64,000 nucleotides of DNA from Quadrisphaera sp. INWT6. GTDB lineage: Bacteria; Actinomycetota; Actinomycetes; Actinomycetales; Quadrisphaeraceae. Positions 7,158 through 15,710 of this stretch are shown here, piece after piece. Numbering within the stretch: position 1 is the stretch's first letter; the number at the start of each line of letters is the position of its first letter. Location of the stretch: assembly GCF_015390235.1 (NCBI RefSeq), contig NZ_VUOH01000005.1:1-64000 (forward strand), read 5' to 3'. The notes under the pieces were generated by a model that saw nothing but the letters and a program-made list of their open reading frames with translations, was not told the origin of the DNA and searched no databases. A program made the translations under genes and the position numbers.

Positions 7158-8182
7158 CGTCCGACCAGCCGGGTGAGCTCCTCGCGACGTCCTACGCGCC
7201 CGAGGGGCTCACCCCCGCTGACCGCCGCTACTCCTGCGCCGCGGAGTCGCAGCTGCGGTCGGAGCCGGTGCTGGGGACCGCCAGCCCCACCCGCGGCTAC
7301 CTGCTGGTGGAGGAGCCCGGCCCGTGGGGCCCCGGCGGCGTGCCCACCTCGCGGCTCGGCGACGCAGCGACCGCCGCGCTCAAGGAAGCCGCGACGGGGA
7401 TGGGCGCCAAGCTGCTGCTGGTGCGCCGGCCCGGGACGAGCGTGCTGCGCGCCGGGCCGTCGAACGCCCCCGGCTTCGACGACCAGCGCGTCCTCATGCG
7501 GGTGTCCGTGCGGCGCGGTCGCGAGCGGGTGCTCGCGCGGAGCTGTGCGGCCGCCGACGTCGTCGAGACCGCCCGCTCGCGCGAGGGGTGGCACGACCTC
7601 GACACCTCCGACGGCGGCCCGCTGCTCGTGTGCACCCACGGCCGCAAGGACTGGTGCTGCGCCCGCCGCGGCCGGCCGCTGGCCGCGGCGCTGGCCGAGC
7701 TCGCGCCCCAGCGGGTGTGGGAGTGCTCCCACCTGGGCGGAGACCGGTTCGCCGCCAACCTGCTGTCGCTGCCGACGGGCTGGACGTACGGCCGGGTCGA
7801 CGTCGACGACGCCGCCTCGGTGGTCGCGGAGACCGCCGCAGGACGGGTGGTGCCGTCGCTGCTGCGCGGTCGCAGCTGCGACGCGATGGTGGTCCAGGCG
7901 GCGGACGTGCTGGCCCGCCAGGAGCTGGGCGTCACCGGGGCGGCGGACCTGGTGCCGGTGTCGGCGGCGCGTGAGGGCGAGGACGGCGACGCGCCGTGGC
8001 GGGTGGTCTTCGACGGCGCCGGCAGCACCTCCAGCACCGGGAGCACCGGCAGCGCTGGCGCCGGCCGTCTGGCGGTGCGGGTGCACCAGCGGCACGTCGA
8101 GAGCCCGCAGCGCCTGACGTGCGGCGCCGCTGCGGAGCAGCACGCCCGCACCTGGCAGCTGCTGGACCTCTCCCCCGCCTGA
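7154..8182 (+). CDS. Sucrase/ferredoxin-like (thioredoxin-fold Fe-S) protein, CTG start
   Basis: 342 aa. Cysteine motifs CTHGRKDWCCARRGRP and WECSHLGGDRFAANLL are those of the sucrase/ferredoxin-like family, expected to bind a [2Fe-2S] cluster. The N-terminal YSCAAESQLRSEPVLGTA is also typical. No ATG, GTG or TTG lies near the expected start in frame. CTG 7154, overlapping the cupin stop as CTGA and preceded by GGAGGGG at a good distance, fits. A Gly/Ser/Thr-rich insertion occurs near residues 290-305. It probably supplies electrons to the cupin oxygenase or acts on its product; the family has no proven role known to me. Confidence 0.82.
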   Translation: MTSDQPGELLATSYAPEGLTPADRRYSCAAESQLRSEPVLGTASPTRGYLLVEEPGPWGPGGVPTSRLGDAATAALKEAATGMGAKLLLVRRPGTSVLRAGPSNAPGFDDQRVLMRVSVRRGRERVLARSCAAADVVETARSREGWHDLDTSDGGPLLVCTHGRKDWCCARRGRPLAAALAELAPQRVWECSHLGGDRFAANLLSLPTGWTYGRVDVDDAASVVAETAAGRVVPSLLRGRSCDAMVVQAADVLARQELGVTGAADLVPVSAAREGEDGDAPWRVVFDGAGSTSSTGSTGSAGAGRLAVRVHQRHVESPQRLTCGAAAEQHARTWQLLDLSPA

Positions 8183-8226
8183 CGGGCTGGCAGGACCGGG
8201 GGGCTCCGTCCTCGACCCCCCTCGAC

Positions 8227-8279
8227 TGGCGCAGGGTGGCCCCGCGCCACTCCCACTGGTGCAGGGCCACCCCGCGACA
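8227..8279 (+). repeat. Dispersed 53-nt hairpin element, copy A
   Basis: Arms of 23 nt (8227-8249 and 8257-8279) pair at 19 of 23 positions around the loop CTCCCAC. It belongs to a family with copies at 8401-8453 and 55263-55315. The 345-bp gap 8183-8528 holds these hairpins and no convincing gene. Confidence 0.8.
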
Positions 8280-8400
8280 CCTCCGTGGTGGCGCAGTTCC
8301 GCCCAGCGCCCGCACGGCGGGGCAGCTCCAGCGACCGGGGTCGAACGGGGCAGGAGACGCCCCCTCCCGCAAGGTGGGTGGATCTGCGCCAGTCCGGGAC

Positions 8401-8453
8401 TGGCGCAGGGTGGCCCTGCGCCACTCCTCCTGGTGCAGGGCCACCCTGCGCCA
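8401..8453 (+). repeat. Dispersed 53-nt hairpin element, copy B
   Basis: Arms 8401-8423 and 8431-8453 pair at 22 of 23 positions around the loop CTCCTCC. Just upstream is a 25-nt palindrome, CTGCGCCAGTCC with its inverse, that ends in the same TGGCGCAG sequence. Confidence 0.85.
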
Positions 8454-8473
8454 ACGGGGGAACCGGCACGCGA

Positions 8474-8511
8474 CGAGGGCCGCCCCCACCTCGCGGTGGG
8501 AGCGGCCCTCG
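8474..8511 (-). terminator. Rho-independent-type terminator hairpin
   Basis: CGAGGGCCGC and GCGGCCCTCG arms with inner CCCACC/GGTGGG pairing, just beyond the stop of the minus-strand aldo/keto reductase gene. Confidence 0.65.
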
Positions 8512-8528
8512 TCAGCGGTCGAGCCCCG

Positions 8529-9410
8529 TCAGCTGGGGACGTAGTCGAAGGTCTCGGGGTTCGGGCCCGTGCGGCCGGCCTCGCCCTTGTCGAGGGCGGA
8601 GATGGCGGCGATGTCGGAGTCGGCCAGCTCGAAGTCGAAGATCTCGAAGTTGGCCTGCATGCGCTCGGTGGTCACCGACTTCGGGAAGACGATGTCACCG
8701 CGCTCGACGTGCCAGCGCAGCGTGACCTGCGCGGTCGACTTGCCGACGCGCTCGGCGACCTCGGAGATGGTCGGGTCGTCCAGGACCTTGCCCTGGGCGA
8801 TCGGCGACCACGCCTCGGTGGCGATCTGGTGCTCGGCGCCGTACTCGCGGACCTCGGAGTTGGTGAAGTAGGGGTGCACCTCGACCTGGTTCACGGCCGG
8901 GGTGACCTCGGTCTCGCGGGCGAGGCGGCGCAGCTGGTGCGGCGTGAAGTTGGAGACGCCGATGGAGCGGGCGCGGCCCTCGCGGTAGAACTCCTCGAGC
9001 ACGCGCCAGGTGGCGGGGAAGTCGCCGTCGTACAGCGTCGGCAGCGGCCAGTGGATGAGGAACAGGTCGACCTGCTCCATCCCCAGCTTGCTCAGCGTCT
9101 CCTCGAAGGCCTTCCGCGCGTCGTCGGGGCGGTGGAAGCCGTTGTTGAGCTTGCTGGTGATGAAGAACTCGTCGCGGTCGATCCCGGAGGCGCGCACGGC
9201 CTCGCCGACGCCCTCCTCGTTGCCGTACATCTCGGCGGTGTCGATGTGGCGGTAGCCGATCTCGATGGCGCGCCCGGTCACCTCGGCGGTGTCCTCCGGC
9301 GGCACCTGGAACACGCCGAACCCCAGCTGCGGGATGGTCCGGCCGTCGTTCAGCGCGATCGTCGGGACGGCCGTCGACGTCTGCGTGGTCTTCTGCGTCG
9401 TGTCGCTCAC
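8529..9410 (-). CDS. Aldo/keto reductase (2,5-diketogluconate reductase-like)
   Basis: 293 aa from GTG 9410, after GGAG. The NAD(P)H-dependent AKR barrel is clear. The catalytic tetrad is visible as Asp and Tyr in HIDTAEMYGNE, Lys in FITSKLNN and His in LIHWPLP. SIGVSNF and the cofactor-binding IVFPKSVTTERM near the C-terminus match the AKR3/AKR5 group that reduces diketogluconate and small aldehydes. It follows a luciferase-like gene on the same strand after 44 bp, so the two may be co-transcribed. A terminator hairpin follows the stop. Substrate unknown. Confidence 0.9.
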   Translation of the reverse strand: MSDTTQKTTQTSTAVPTIALNDGRTIPQLGFGVFQVPPEDTAEVTGRAIEIGYRHIDTAEMYGNEEGVGEAVRASGIDRDEFFITSKLNNGFHRPDDARKAFEETLSKLGMEQVDLFLIHWPLPTLYDGDFPATWRVLEEFYREGRARSIGVSNFTPHQLRRLARETEVTPAVNQVEVHPYFTNSEVREYGAEHQIATEAWSPIAQGKVLDDPTISEVAERVGKSTAQVTLRWHVERGDIVFPKSVTTERMQANFEIFDFELADSDIAAISALDKGEAGRTGPNPETFDYVPS

Positions 9411-9454
9411 GACTGCTCCAGTACCCCGTCGCCGGAGATCCACACCTGTCCGGG

Positions 9455-10363
9455 TCAGACGTCTGACCCGCGGTGCTCGACGATCCGGGCGACCGCGCCG
9501 GCGAGCCTGACGACGTCGAGGGCGTCGCTCCCGTCACCGACCGGCTGGAGGACGACGGACGTCGCTCCGGCCTCCCCGTAGGCGCGCACCAGCGCGGTCA
9601 CCTCGTCGGGCTCCCCCACCAGGGGCGTGGCGGGACGGTGGTTGCCCCACCCGTCGGCCTCGACGTCGATGCGCTCGCGAGCCCCCTCACCCACGGCGGA
9701 CGGCACGAAGACGACGACGCGGAAGGAGGCGTCACCGCCCCGCCCCGTGTGGGCGACCGAGGCCTCGACCTCCTCCGGCGACGGTCCGGCGTCGAGGACG
9801 ACGCCGTCACCGTGCTCACCGGCCAGCGCCAGCGTCTTCGGGCCCCGGGCGCCCACCAGCAGCGGGGGCGCCACCAGCGGCGGGTGGTCGAGCTGCACCC
9901 CGTCAAGGTGCACGTAGCGGCCGTCGACGTCGACGCGCTCCCCGCGCAGCAGCGGCTGCAGCGCCTGGAGGTGCTCGCGGAGCAGGGTCATGGGCGAGGC
10001 CTCGCGGGCGCCGACCTGCCCCATCCAGTCGAGGACCCCGTGCCCGACGCCGGGCAGGAACCGCCCTGGGAAGGCGCGGGCGAGCGCACCCACCTCCATG
10101 GCCGTCAGCGCGGCGTTGCGCAGCGGCACGGGCATGAGACCCAGGCCCACCGAGATCCGCGAGGTCCATGCCAGGGCGAGCGCCGACGAGGTCAGCCCGC
10201 CGGCCCAGAAGCAGTCCTCCCAGAGCCACAGCTCGTGCGCGCCAGCCTCCTCGGCGGTGGTGGCGTGCTCGCGCAGCGCCTCCGGCGGCTGCTGGGGGCG
10301 GACGACGACGCCGACCGCGGGGCCGTTGCCGGGACCGTCCTGGGGGGCTCGTGCGCTCACCAC
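9455..10363 (-). CDS. LLM-class F420/FMN-dependent oxidoreductase
   Basis: 302 aa TIM-barrel protein of the luciferase-like family. Visible features are the Pro-rich N-terminal strand GVVVRPQQPPEAL, LWLWEDCFW, ISVGLGLMPVPLRN, FPGRFLPGVGHG and LLVGARGPKTLALAGEHGDGVV. The last two segments are typical of the F420-dependent N5,N10-methylene-H4MPT reductase-like branch in actinobacteria. Unlike the other luciferase-like genes here, it is not preceded by a SAM riboswitch. It probably reduces or oxidises a small molecule together with the downstream aldo/keto reductase. GTG 10363 and GTG 10360 are both possible starts. Confidence 0.82.
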   Translation of the reverse strand: MVSARAPQDGPGNGPAVGVVVRPQQPPEALREHATTAEEAGAHELWLWEDCFWAGGLTSSALALAWTSRISVGLGLMPVPLRNAALTAMEVGALARAFPGRFLPGVGHGVLDWMGQVGAREASPMTLLREHLQALQPLLRGERVDVDGRYVHLDGVQLDHPPLVAPPLLVGARGPKTLALAGEHGDGVVLDAGPSPEEVEASVAHTGRGGDASFRVVVFVPSAVGEGARERIDVEADGWGNHRPATPLVGEPDEVTALVRAYGEAGATSVVLQPVGDGSDALDVVRLAGAVARIVEHRGSDV

Positions 10364-10419
10364 GGTCCCACCCTGCCAGCACGCGGCCCGGCCGGCACCA
10401 GGCGACCGGTGGGACGACG

Positions 10420-10452
10420 GAGGCCCCGACCGCCGGAGCGGTCGGGGCCTCG
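10420..10452 (-). terminator. Terminator hairpin of the cold-shock gene
   Basis: GAGGCCCCGACCGC and its inverse around a short CGGAG loop, 14 nt beyond the minus-strand stop. Confidence 0.65.
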
Positions 10453-10465
10453 TCAGTGCGTCAGG

Positions 10466-11284
10466 TCAGATGGCCTGGACGGTGTCGGCCTGCGGGCCGC
10501 GCTGGCCCTGGCTGGCCTGGAACTCCACGCGCTGGCCCTCGGTCAGCTCGCGGTAGCCGCCCTGCTCGGCGATGGCCGAGTAGTGGACGAAGACGTCCGG
10601 GCCGCCGTCGTCGGGCTCGAGGAAGCCGAAGCCCTTCTCGGCGTTGAACCACTTCACGGTCGCCTGGCCCTCGGCCACGATCGGGCCGCCGCCGCCGCGG
10701 GGGCGCTCGCCGCCGCCACGGGGCTCGCGCGGGGCGCGGGCAGCCGGGGCCGGGGCAGCGCCGATGGCCTGCACCCAGTCGGCCTGGGGGCCGCGCTGGC
10801 CCGGGCTCGCCTCGAACTCGACGGGCTGGCCCTCGGCCAGCTCGCGGTAGCCGCCGTTGTCGGCGATCGCCGAGAAGTGCACGAAGACGTCGGGGCCGCC
10901 GTCGGACGGCTCGATGAAGCCGAAGCCCTTCTCCGCGTTGAACCACTTCACGGTGCCCTCGCCAGCGGCGCCGCCGCTGCGCTGGGGAGCCGGAGCGGCG
11001 GAGCGACCGCCGCCGAAGCCGCCGTCACGGCCGCCGCGGCCGGCGTCACGGCCGCCACCGCGGGGGGCCACGGGGGCGCCGCCCAGGGGCTGCACGTCCT
11101 CGGCCTGGGGACCGCGCTGGCCGCGGCCCTCGTTGAAGTCGACCCGCTGGCCCTCGTCGAGGGAGCGGAACCCGCCGCTTGCGATCGCCGTGAAGTGGAC
11201 GAACAGGTCAGGCCCGCCGTCGTCCGGCTCGATGAAGCCGAAACCCTTCTCCGCGTTGAACCACTTCACTACGCCCTGGGGCAT
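10466..11284 (-). CDS. Protein with three tandem cold-shock domains
   Basis: 272 aa from ATG 11284 (ACGGAG 8 nt upstream). Three complete cold-shock domains (about 1-68, 110-175 and 207-272) each carry [12 protein letters not shown] with the RNP1 motif, and an FVHF/Y RNP2 motif. They are joined by Gly/Arg/Ala/Pro-rich linkers that resemble RGG-type RNA-binding tails. Ordinary bacterial CspA proteins have one domain of about 67 aa, so the fusion is unusual. It should bind single-stranded RNA or DNA cooperatively and act as an RNA chaperone. The 116-bp upstream gap is long enough for a structured leader, but I recognise no known element there. Confidence 0.92.
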   Translation of the reverse strand: MPQGVVKWFNAEKGFGFIEPDDGGPDLFVHFTAIASGGFRSLDEGQRVDFNEGRGQRGPQAEDVQPLGGAPVAPRGGGRDAGRGGRDGGFGGGRSAAPAPQRSGGAAGEGTVKWFNAEKGFGFIEPSDGGPDVFVHFSAIADNGGYRELAEGQPVEFEASPGQRGPQADWVQAIGAAPAPAARAPREPRGGGERPRGGGGPIVAEGQATVKWFNAEKGFGFLEPDDGGPDVFVHYSAIAEQGGYRELTEGQRVEFQASQGQRGPQADTVQAI

Positions 11285-11400
11285 CCCACAGTCTCCGTCA
11301 TCTTCGTGTACGTATCCGGCGCGCTGGTAGTACCGGCGGCGCCACCCACCAGTGTGACACCGATCGGGCTCGCTGCACACCACCTGGTGGGGGCGGGTTC

Positions 11401-12939
11401 TCAGCCGAACTCGACGCCCTGCGCCAGGGGCAGCTGGCCGGAGGCGTTGACGGTGTTGGTGGCGCGCCGCATGTAGGCCTGCCAGGAGTCGGTCCCGGAC
11501 TCGCGCCCGCCGCCCGTCTCCTTCTCGCCGCCGAAGGCGCCGCCGATCTCCGCGCCCGACGTCCCGATGTTGACGTTGGCGATGCCGCAGTCCGAGCCGC
11601 CGGCCGACAGGAAGCGCTCGGCCTCCTCCAGGTCGCGCGTGAACACCGCGCTGCTCAGCCCCTGGCGCACGCCGTTGTTGAGGGCGACCGCCTCGTCGAA
11701 GGCGTCGTAGGTGAGCACGTAGACGATCGGCGCGAAGGTCTCCTCCTGCACGACGGCGCTCTGCGCGGGCATGCGCACCACGGCGGGCTCGACGTAGTAG
11801 GCCCCCGGGGCCTCGTCGGCGAGCACGCGCCGCCCGCCCGCGACGACCTCGCCGCCCTCGGCCACGGCCTGCTCCAGCGCCGCCTGCTGCGCCTCGTAGG
11901 CGGCCTTCGAGACCAGGGGGCCGACGAGCACGCCGGAGGCGGTGGGGCTGCCGATCGGCAGGCCCTCGTAGGTGGCGGCGATCCGCTTGACCAGGTCGTC
12001 GGCGATCGAGCGGTGCACGACCAGCCGGCGCAGGGTGGTGCAGCGCTGCCCGGCGGTGCCGGCGGCGGCGAAGACGATGCCGCGCAGCGCCAGGTCGAGG
12101 TCCGCCGAGGGCGCCACGACGGCGGCGTTGTTGCCGCCCAGCTCCAGCAGCACCCGGCCGAAGCGGGCGGCCACGCGCGGGGCCACCTCGCGACCCATGC
12201 GCACCGAGCCGGTGGCGGAGACGAGGGCGACGCGCTCGTCGTCGACCAGCGCCTGACCTGCGGTGCGGTCGGCGAGGACCACGCCGTGCAGCCCCTCGGG
12301 GGCCCCGACCTCGCGCGCGGCGCGGGCCAGCAGGGCGTCGGTGCCGAGGGCGCACAGGTGGGCGGTCTCGGCGGGCTTCCACACCACGGTGTCGCCGCAG
12401 ACCAGCGCGAGGGCGGTGTTCCAGGCGTAGACGGCCACCGGGAAGTTGAAGGCGCTGATGACGCCGACGACGCCGAGCGGGTGCCAGGTCTCGGCCAGGC
12501 GGTGGCCCGGGCGCTCCGAGGGGAGGGTCCTGCCGAACAGCTGGCGGCTCTGGCCGACGGCCAGGTCGCAGATGTCGATCATCTCCTGGACCTCGCCGAG
12601 CGCCTCGGAGCGGATCTTGCCGACCTCGGCCTGCACCAGGGTGGCCAGGTGCTCCTTGTGCTCGGTCAGCAGCTCGCCCCAGCGCTTCACCAGCTGGCCG
12701 CGCACCGGGGCGGGCACGTCGCGCCACGCCGGGAAGGCGGCGGCGGCGGTGGCCACCGCGGCGTCGACGTCGGCGGCGGTGTGCTCGGGGGTGTTCGCGA
12801 GGACCTCGCCGGTGATCGGCGAGCGGCACTCGTGGGAGCCCTCGAGCAGGGTGCGGTCGACGCCGAGCGCGTCGAGGGCGGCGGCGACGTCGGCGGCGAG
12901 CGCGCCGGCGGCGGGGATGGTTCCGGTCAGAGCGGTCAT
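11401..12939 (-). CDS. amaB: L-piperidine-6-carboxylate / aminoadipate-semialdehyde dehydrogenase
   Basis: 512 aa ALDH7-type NAD(P)-dependent dehydrogenase. [12 protein letters not shown] holds the catalytic cysteine and [13 protein letters not shown] the general-base glutamate. [46 protein letters not shown] and the C-terminal YMRR-T-NTVN are typical of antiquitin/AmaB. It oxidises piperideine-6-carboxylate (in equilibrium with aminoadipate semialdehyde) to 2-aminoadipate. Its ATG overlaps the stop of the HglS gene by ATGA, and an FAD oxidase precedes both, which fits pipecolate and lysine breakdown. Length matches the family. Confidence 0.92.
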   Translation of the reverse strand: MTALTGTIPAAGALAADVAAALDALGVDRTLLEGSHECRSPITGEVLANTPEHTAADVDAAVATAAAAFPAWRDVPAPVRGQLVKRWGELLTEHKEHLATLVQAEVGKIRSEALGEVQEMIDICDLAVGQSRQLFGRTLPSERPGHRLAETWHPLGVVGVISAFNFPVAVYAWNTALALVCGDTVVWKPAETAHLCALGTDALLARAAREVGAPEGLHGVVLADRTAGQALVDDERVALVSATGSVRMGREVAPRVAARFGRVLLELGGNNAAVVAPSADLDLALRGIVFAAAGTAGQRCTTLRRLVVHRSIADDLVKRIAATYEGLPIGSPTASGVLVGPLVSKAAYEAQQAALEQAVAEGGEVVAGGRRVLADEAPGAYYVEPAVVRMPAQSAVVQEETFAPIVYVLTYDAFDEAVALNNGVRQGLSSAVFTRDLEEAERFLSAGGSDCGIANVNIGTSGAEIGGAFGGEKETGGGRESGTDSWQAYMRRATNTVNASGQLPLAQGVEFG

Positions 12940-14366
12940 GCGGGGTTCCTCGAGTCGTCAGGGGCGTGCAGGGTCAGGGGCGTGCGCAGCTGGGCGGACA
13001 GCGCGTCCAGCGAGCGCTGCATCTGGTCGGTGGCCAGCGCGACCGGGTCGAGCACGGGCCGCCCGAGGACCGCCGAGAGCCGCTCGGCGTCGTACGCGGC
13101 ACCTCCGGCGTCCTCGTCCTTGGTGCCGGCGCCGGAGAGGTTGGACTGGAAGATCCCCGCCGCGCTGCGCGGCAGGAAGTCCTCGTAGACCACCGGGTCG
13201 ACGACGACGGCGCCCGCCGCCACCAGCTCCGCCACCGAGGTCAGGCCGTCAGCGCGGGACCGGTCGACCAGGCGCACCTCGCCGCAGGCCAGGCCCGCGA
13301 CGACCATCTCGGCCTCGGTGCGCGGCAGGTGCTCGCGCCACACCTCGCGGGCCACGTCGACGCGGGTGCGCGGGTCTCCGGCGGCGCGGCGCGCGTCGAC
13401 CTCGGCGGTGAGCCGGTCGTACAGGTCGCGCCCGGCGGCGGTCAGCGCGACCCCCCGCTGCTCGACCTCGCCGAACCGCACCCGCAGCGAGCCGGTGACC
13501 ACCGAGCCGTCGGCCTCGCGGAAGGTCCGCTCCTCGGCCAGGGCCCGGAAGGAGGTCTGGCGCAGGAGGACGTCGGGGCCCTCCCAGGCGGGCGGGCCCT
13601 GCACCTCGTCGATCATCGCGATGCCGCGCTCGGACATGCGGCGGTAGAGGTCGTCGATGTCGAGCACGCGCGGCGTCAGGTGGTTGATGTGCGTCGCAGG
13701 CACCCCGCCGATGTCGGCCGCGACCGCCGAGATGCGCTCGAGGTGGGCGTACCAGGCGCGGTCGACGGGCTCGGTCGACAGGCGGAACGCGTCGGTGGCC
13801 AGCCGCAGCAGCTGCTCCGCCTCGTCCTGCGGCAGCCCGCCCTCGGCGGCGGCGCGGTCGGCCAGGGCCAGCAGCTCGGGGCCGAAGAGGCGCCGCTCCT
13901 CGACGAAGCGCTCCAGGCGCTCGCGGGTGGGGGCGTCGAAGAAGCGCGCGTCGTCCACGGCGAGCACCGACGTGAACACCCGGAACGGGTTCGCGGCCAG
14001 CTCCGCCGGGTCCGCGGGGCGGAACGCGGTGGAGACCACCGGCACCGAGGAGGCTGAGGCGTCGCGCAGGTCGTAGAAGCCCACCGGGTGCATGCCGAAG
14101 GCGGCGAACACCCGGCCCACCTGCTCCAGCTCTCGCTCGGAGCCGACGCGGATGGCGCCGTGCCGCTCCGCCGTCACCCGCTCGAGCGAGCCGTAGCGAC
14201 CCACCTCCACGCCCTGCTGCGACAGCGCGGCGGCCACGTCGGCGTTCACCGCGCGGCTGACCTCCACGAGCGTCGTGTACGCCGGCACCTCCGCGCCGTA
14301 CATCTCCGCGAGCGCCACCGCGAAGCGCGCGCGCAGCTCCGTCGCGCGCACCAGCACCGCCGTCAT
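12936..14366 (-). CDS. hglS: 2-oxoadipate dioxygenase/decarboxylase (HglS, DUF1338)
   Basis: 476 aa from ATG 14366. The Fe(II) and substrate residues of HglS are conserved: H69 and R73 in [10 protein letters not shown] (H70 and R74 in the Pseudomonas enzyme), a histidine in [14 protein letters not shown], and a glutamate in [12 protein letters not shown]. HglS converts 2-oxoadipate to D-2-hydroxyglutarate and CO2, feeding lysine carbon into 2-oxoglutarate metabolism. It lies between the FAD oxidase and AmaB in one minus-strand operon. The transaminase converting aminoadipate to 2-oxoadipate is not in the window. Confidence 0.92.
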   Translation of the reverse strand: MTAVLVRATELRARFAVALAEMYGAEVPAYTTLVEVSRAVNADVAAALSQQGVEVGRYGSLERVTAERHGAIRVGSERELEQVGRVFAAFGMHPVGFYDLRDASASSVPVVSTAFRPADPAELAANPFRVFTSVLAVDDARFFDAPTRERLERFVEERRLFGPELLALADRAAAEGGLPQDEAEQLLRLATDAFRLSTEPVDRAWYAHLERISAVAADIGGVPATHINHLTPRVLDIDDLYRRMSERGIAMIDEVQGPPAWEGPDVLLRQTSFRALAEERTFREADGSVVTGSLRVRFGEVEQRGVALTAAGRDLYDRLTAEVDARRAAGDPRTRVDVAREVWREHLPRTEAEMVVAGLACGEVRLVDRSRADGLTSVAELVAAGAVVVDPVVYEDFLPRSAAGIFQSNLSGAGTKDEDAGGAAYDAERLSAVLGRPVLDPVALATDQMQRSLDALSAQLRTPLTLHAPDDSRNPA

Positions 14367-14409
14367 CGCCGTCCCCCTCCGCCGCTCCCCTGACCCGTCA
14401 GCCAGCCCA

Positions 14410-15666
14410 TCAGATGATGTGCACCTCCTGCAGCAGGGGTGCTGCGGACCGGGGCGCGAAGCGCTCCGCGCTGAACGGGGCGACGTCGACCAGGGGCTCC
14501 CGGCCGAGCACCAGGTCGCGCACCACCTCCCCGACGGCGGGCGCCTGCAGGAACCCGTGGCCCGAGAAGCCGGTGGCGTAGACCAGCCCCGCGACCTCGC
14601 GCGAGGCGCCGATGAGGGCGTTGTGGTCGGGGGTGTTCTCGTACAGGCCCGCCCAGCCACGGCGCAGCGGCAGCCCGACCAGGCCCGGCGCCACCTCGGC
14701 TGCGGCGGCGTCGAAGGCCGCGACCCAGGAGTCGTCGTAGTCGCGGCCGAAGCCGGGCGCCTGGGCCGGGTCGGAGATGCCGAGGAGGAGGCCGTCGGGC
14801 GAGCCGTGCACGTAGAAGGTGGTCGACAGGTCGAGGGTGAAGGGCAGCGGCCGCCCGCCCGCGCCGACGGAGCCCCGGGCACCGCCGGGGGCGTCCGCGA
14901 AGGCGATCTGACGACGCACGGGCTCGACGGGGAGGTCGACGCCGGCCAGGGCGCCGACCCGGGCCGACCACGCCCCGGTCGCGACGACCAGGTGCTCGCA
15001 GCGCACCTCGCACTCGGGCCCGCCGGGGCCGCCCGCGCGGTACCTCACGGCGGTGACGCGCGCGCCGGCGCCGTCGTCGTGCACCTCGACGCCCGTCACC
15101 TCCGCGCCCTCCACCACGCGGGCGCCCCGCTCGGCGGCGGAGGCGGCCCACGCGGCGACCACGCGGCCCGGCTCGGCGTACCCGTCGCGGGGCGAGAACG
15201 AGGCCGCCACCAGCGCGGACGGGTCCAGGTGGGGGTTCAGCTCGGCCGCGCGGGCGGGGCTGACGACGTCGACCTCCGCCCCCATCGAGCGCTGGAGCGC
15301 CGTGCTGGCCTCGACGGCGAGGGCCTGCCCGTGGGTGCGGGCGCAGAAGAGGTAGCCGACGCGCGCGAGCCCGATGCCGCCGGGCACCGCCTCGTGCAGG
15401 GCGGCGTACCGCTCCAGGCCGCGCAGGCCGAGGGCGATGTTGCCGGGGTCGGAGAAGGTGCCCCGCACCCCGCCGAAGGGCTTGGCGGAGGAGCCGCGCC
15501 CGAGCCGGTCGCGCTCCAGGAGGAGGACGTCGGCGCCGGCGCGCGCCAGCTCGTCAGCGGCGGCGAGCCCCATGACGCCGCCACCGACCACGACCACCTG
15601 GGCCGACGGCGGCGTCGGCCCCTCCCGGAGGGGTTCCACCGCGCCACTGTGCACCCGCAGAGCCAT
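14410..15666 (-). CDS. FAD-dependent D-amino-acid/pipecolate oxidase-like protein
   Basis: 418 aa DAO-family flavoprotein (DadA/SoxB-like). The FAD-binding VVVVGGGVMGLAAADELARAG lies near residues 23-43, followed by the ELER-type VLLLERDRLGRGSSAKPFGG. The C-terminal GFSGHGFLQAPAVGEVV closes the FAD site. Next to AmaB and HglS it most likely oxidises L-pipecolate to piperideine-6-carboxylate (AmaA role). A sarcosine or D-amino acid oxidase is the alternative. ATG 15666 is separated from a divergent LysR gene by only 44 bp, so regulator and operon share a control region. The HglS gene follows after 43 bp. Confidence 0.82.
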   Translation of the reverse strand: MALRVHSGAVEPLREGPTPPSAQVVVVGGGVMGLAAADELARAGADVLLLERDRLGRGSSAKPFGGVRGTFSDPGNIALGLRGLERYAALHEAVPGGIGLARVGYLFCARTHGQALAVEASTALQRSMGAEVDVVSPARAAELNPHLDPSALVAASFSPRDGYAEPGRVVAAWAASAAERGARVVEGAEVTGVEVHDDGAGARVTAVRYRAGGPGGPECEVRCEHLVVATGAWSARVGALAGVDLPVEPVRRQIAFADAPGGARGSVGAGGRPLPFTLDLSTTFYVHGSPDGLLLGISDPAQAPGFGRDYDDSWVAAFDAAAAEVAPGLVGLPLRRGWAGLYENTPDHNALIGASREVAGLVYATGFSGHGFLQAPAVGEVVRDLVLGREPLVDVAPFSAERFAPRSAAPLLQEVHII

Positions 15667-15710
15667 CAGGCACCATCGACGGTCTCTGGGGTCTGTCGTC
15701 AGGAGGTCTG

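Noticed and set aside
8183-8528. Open frames of 140-180 codons on both strands between the Fe-S protein and the aldo/keto reductase
   Set aside because: They arise from the inverted-repeat hairpins and high GC. The translations are Arg/Pro-rich and change frame between hairpin copies.
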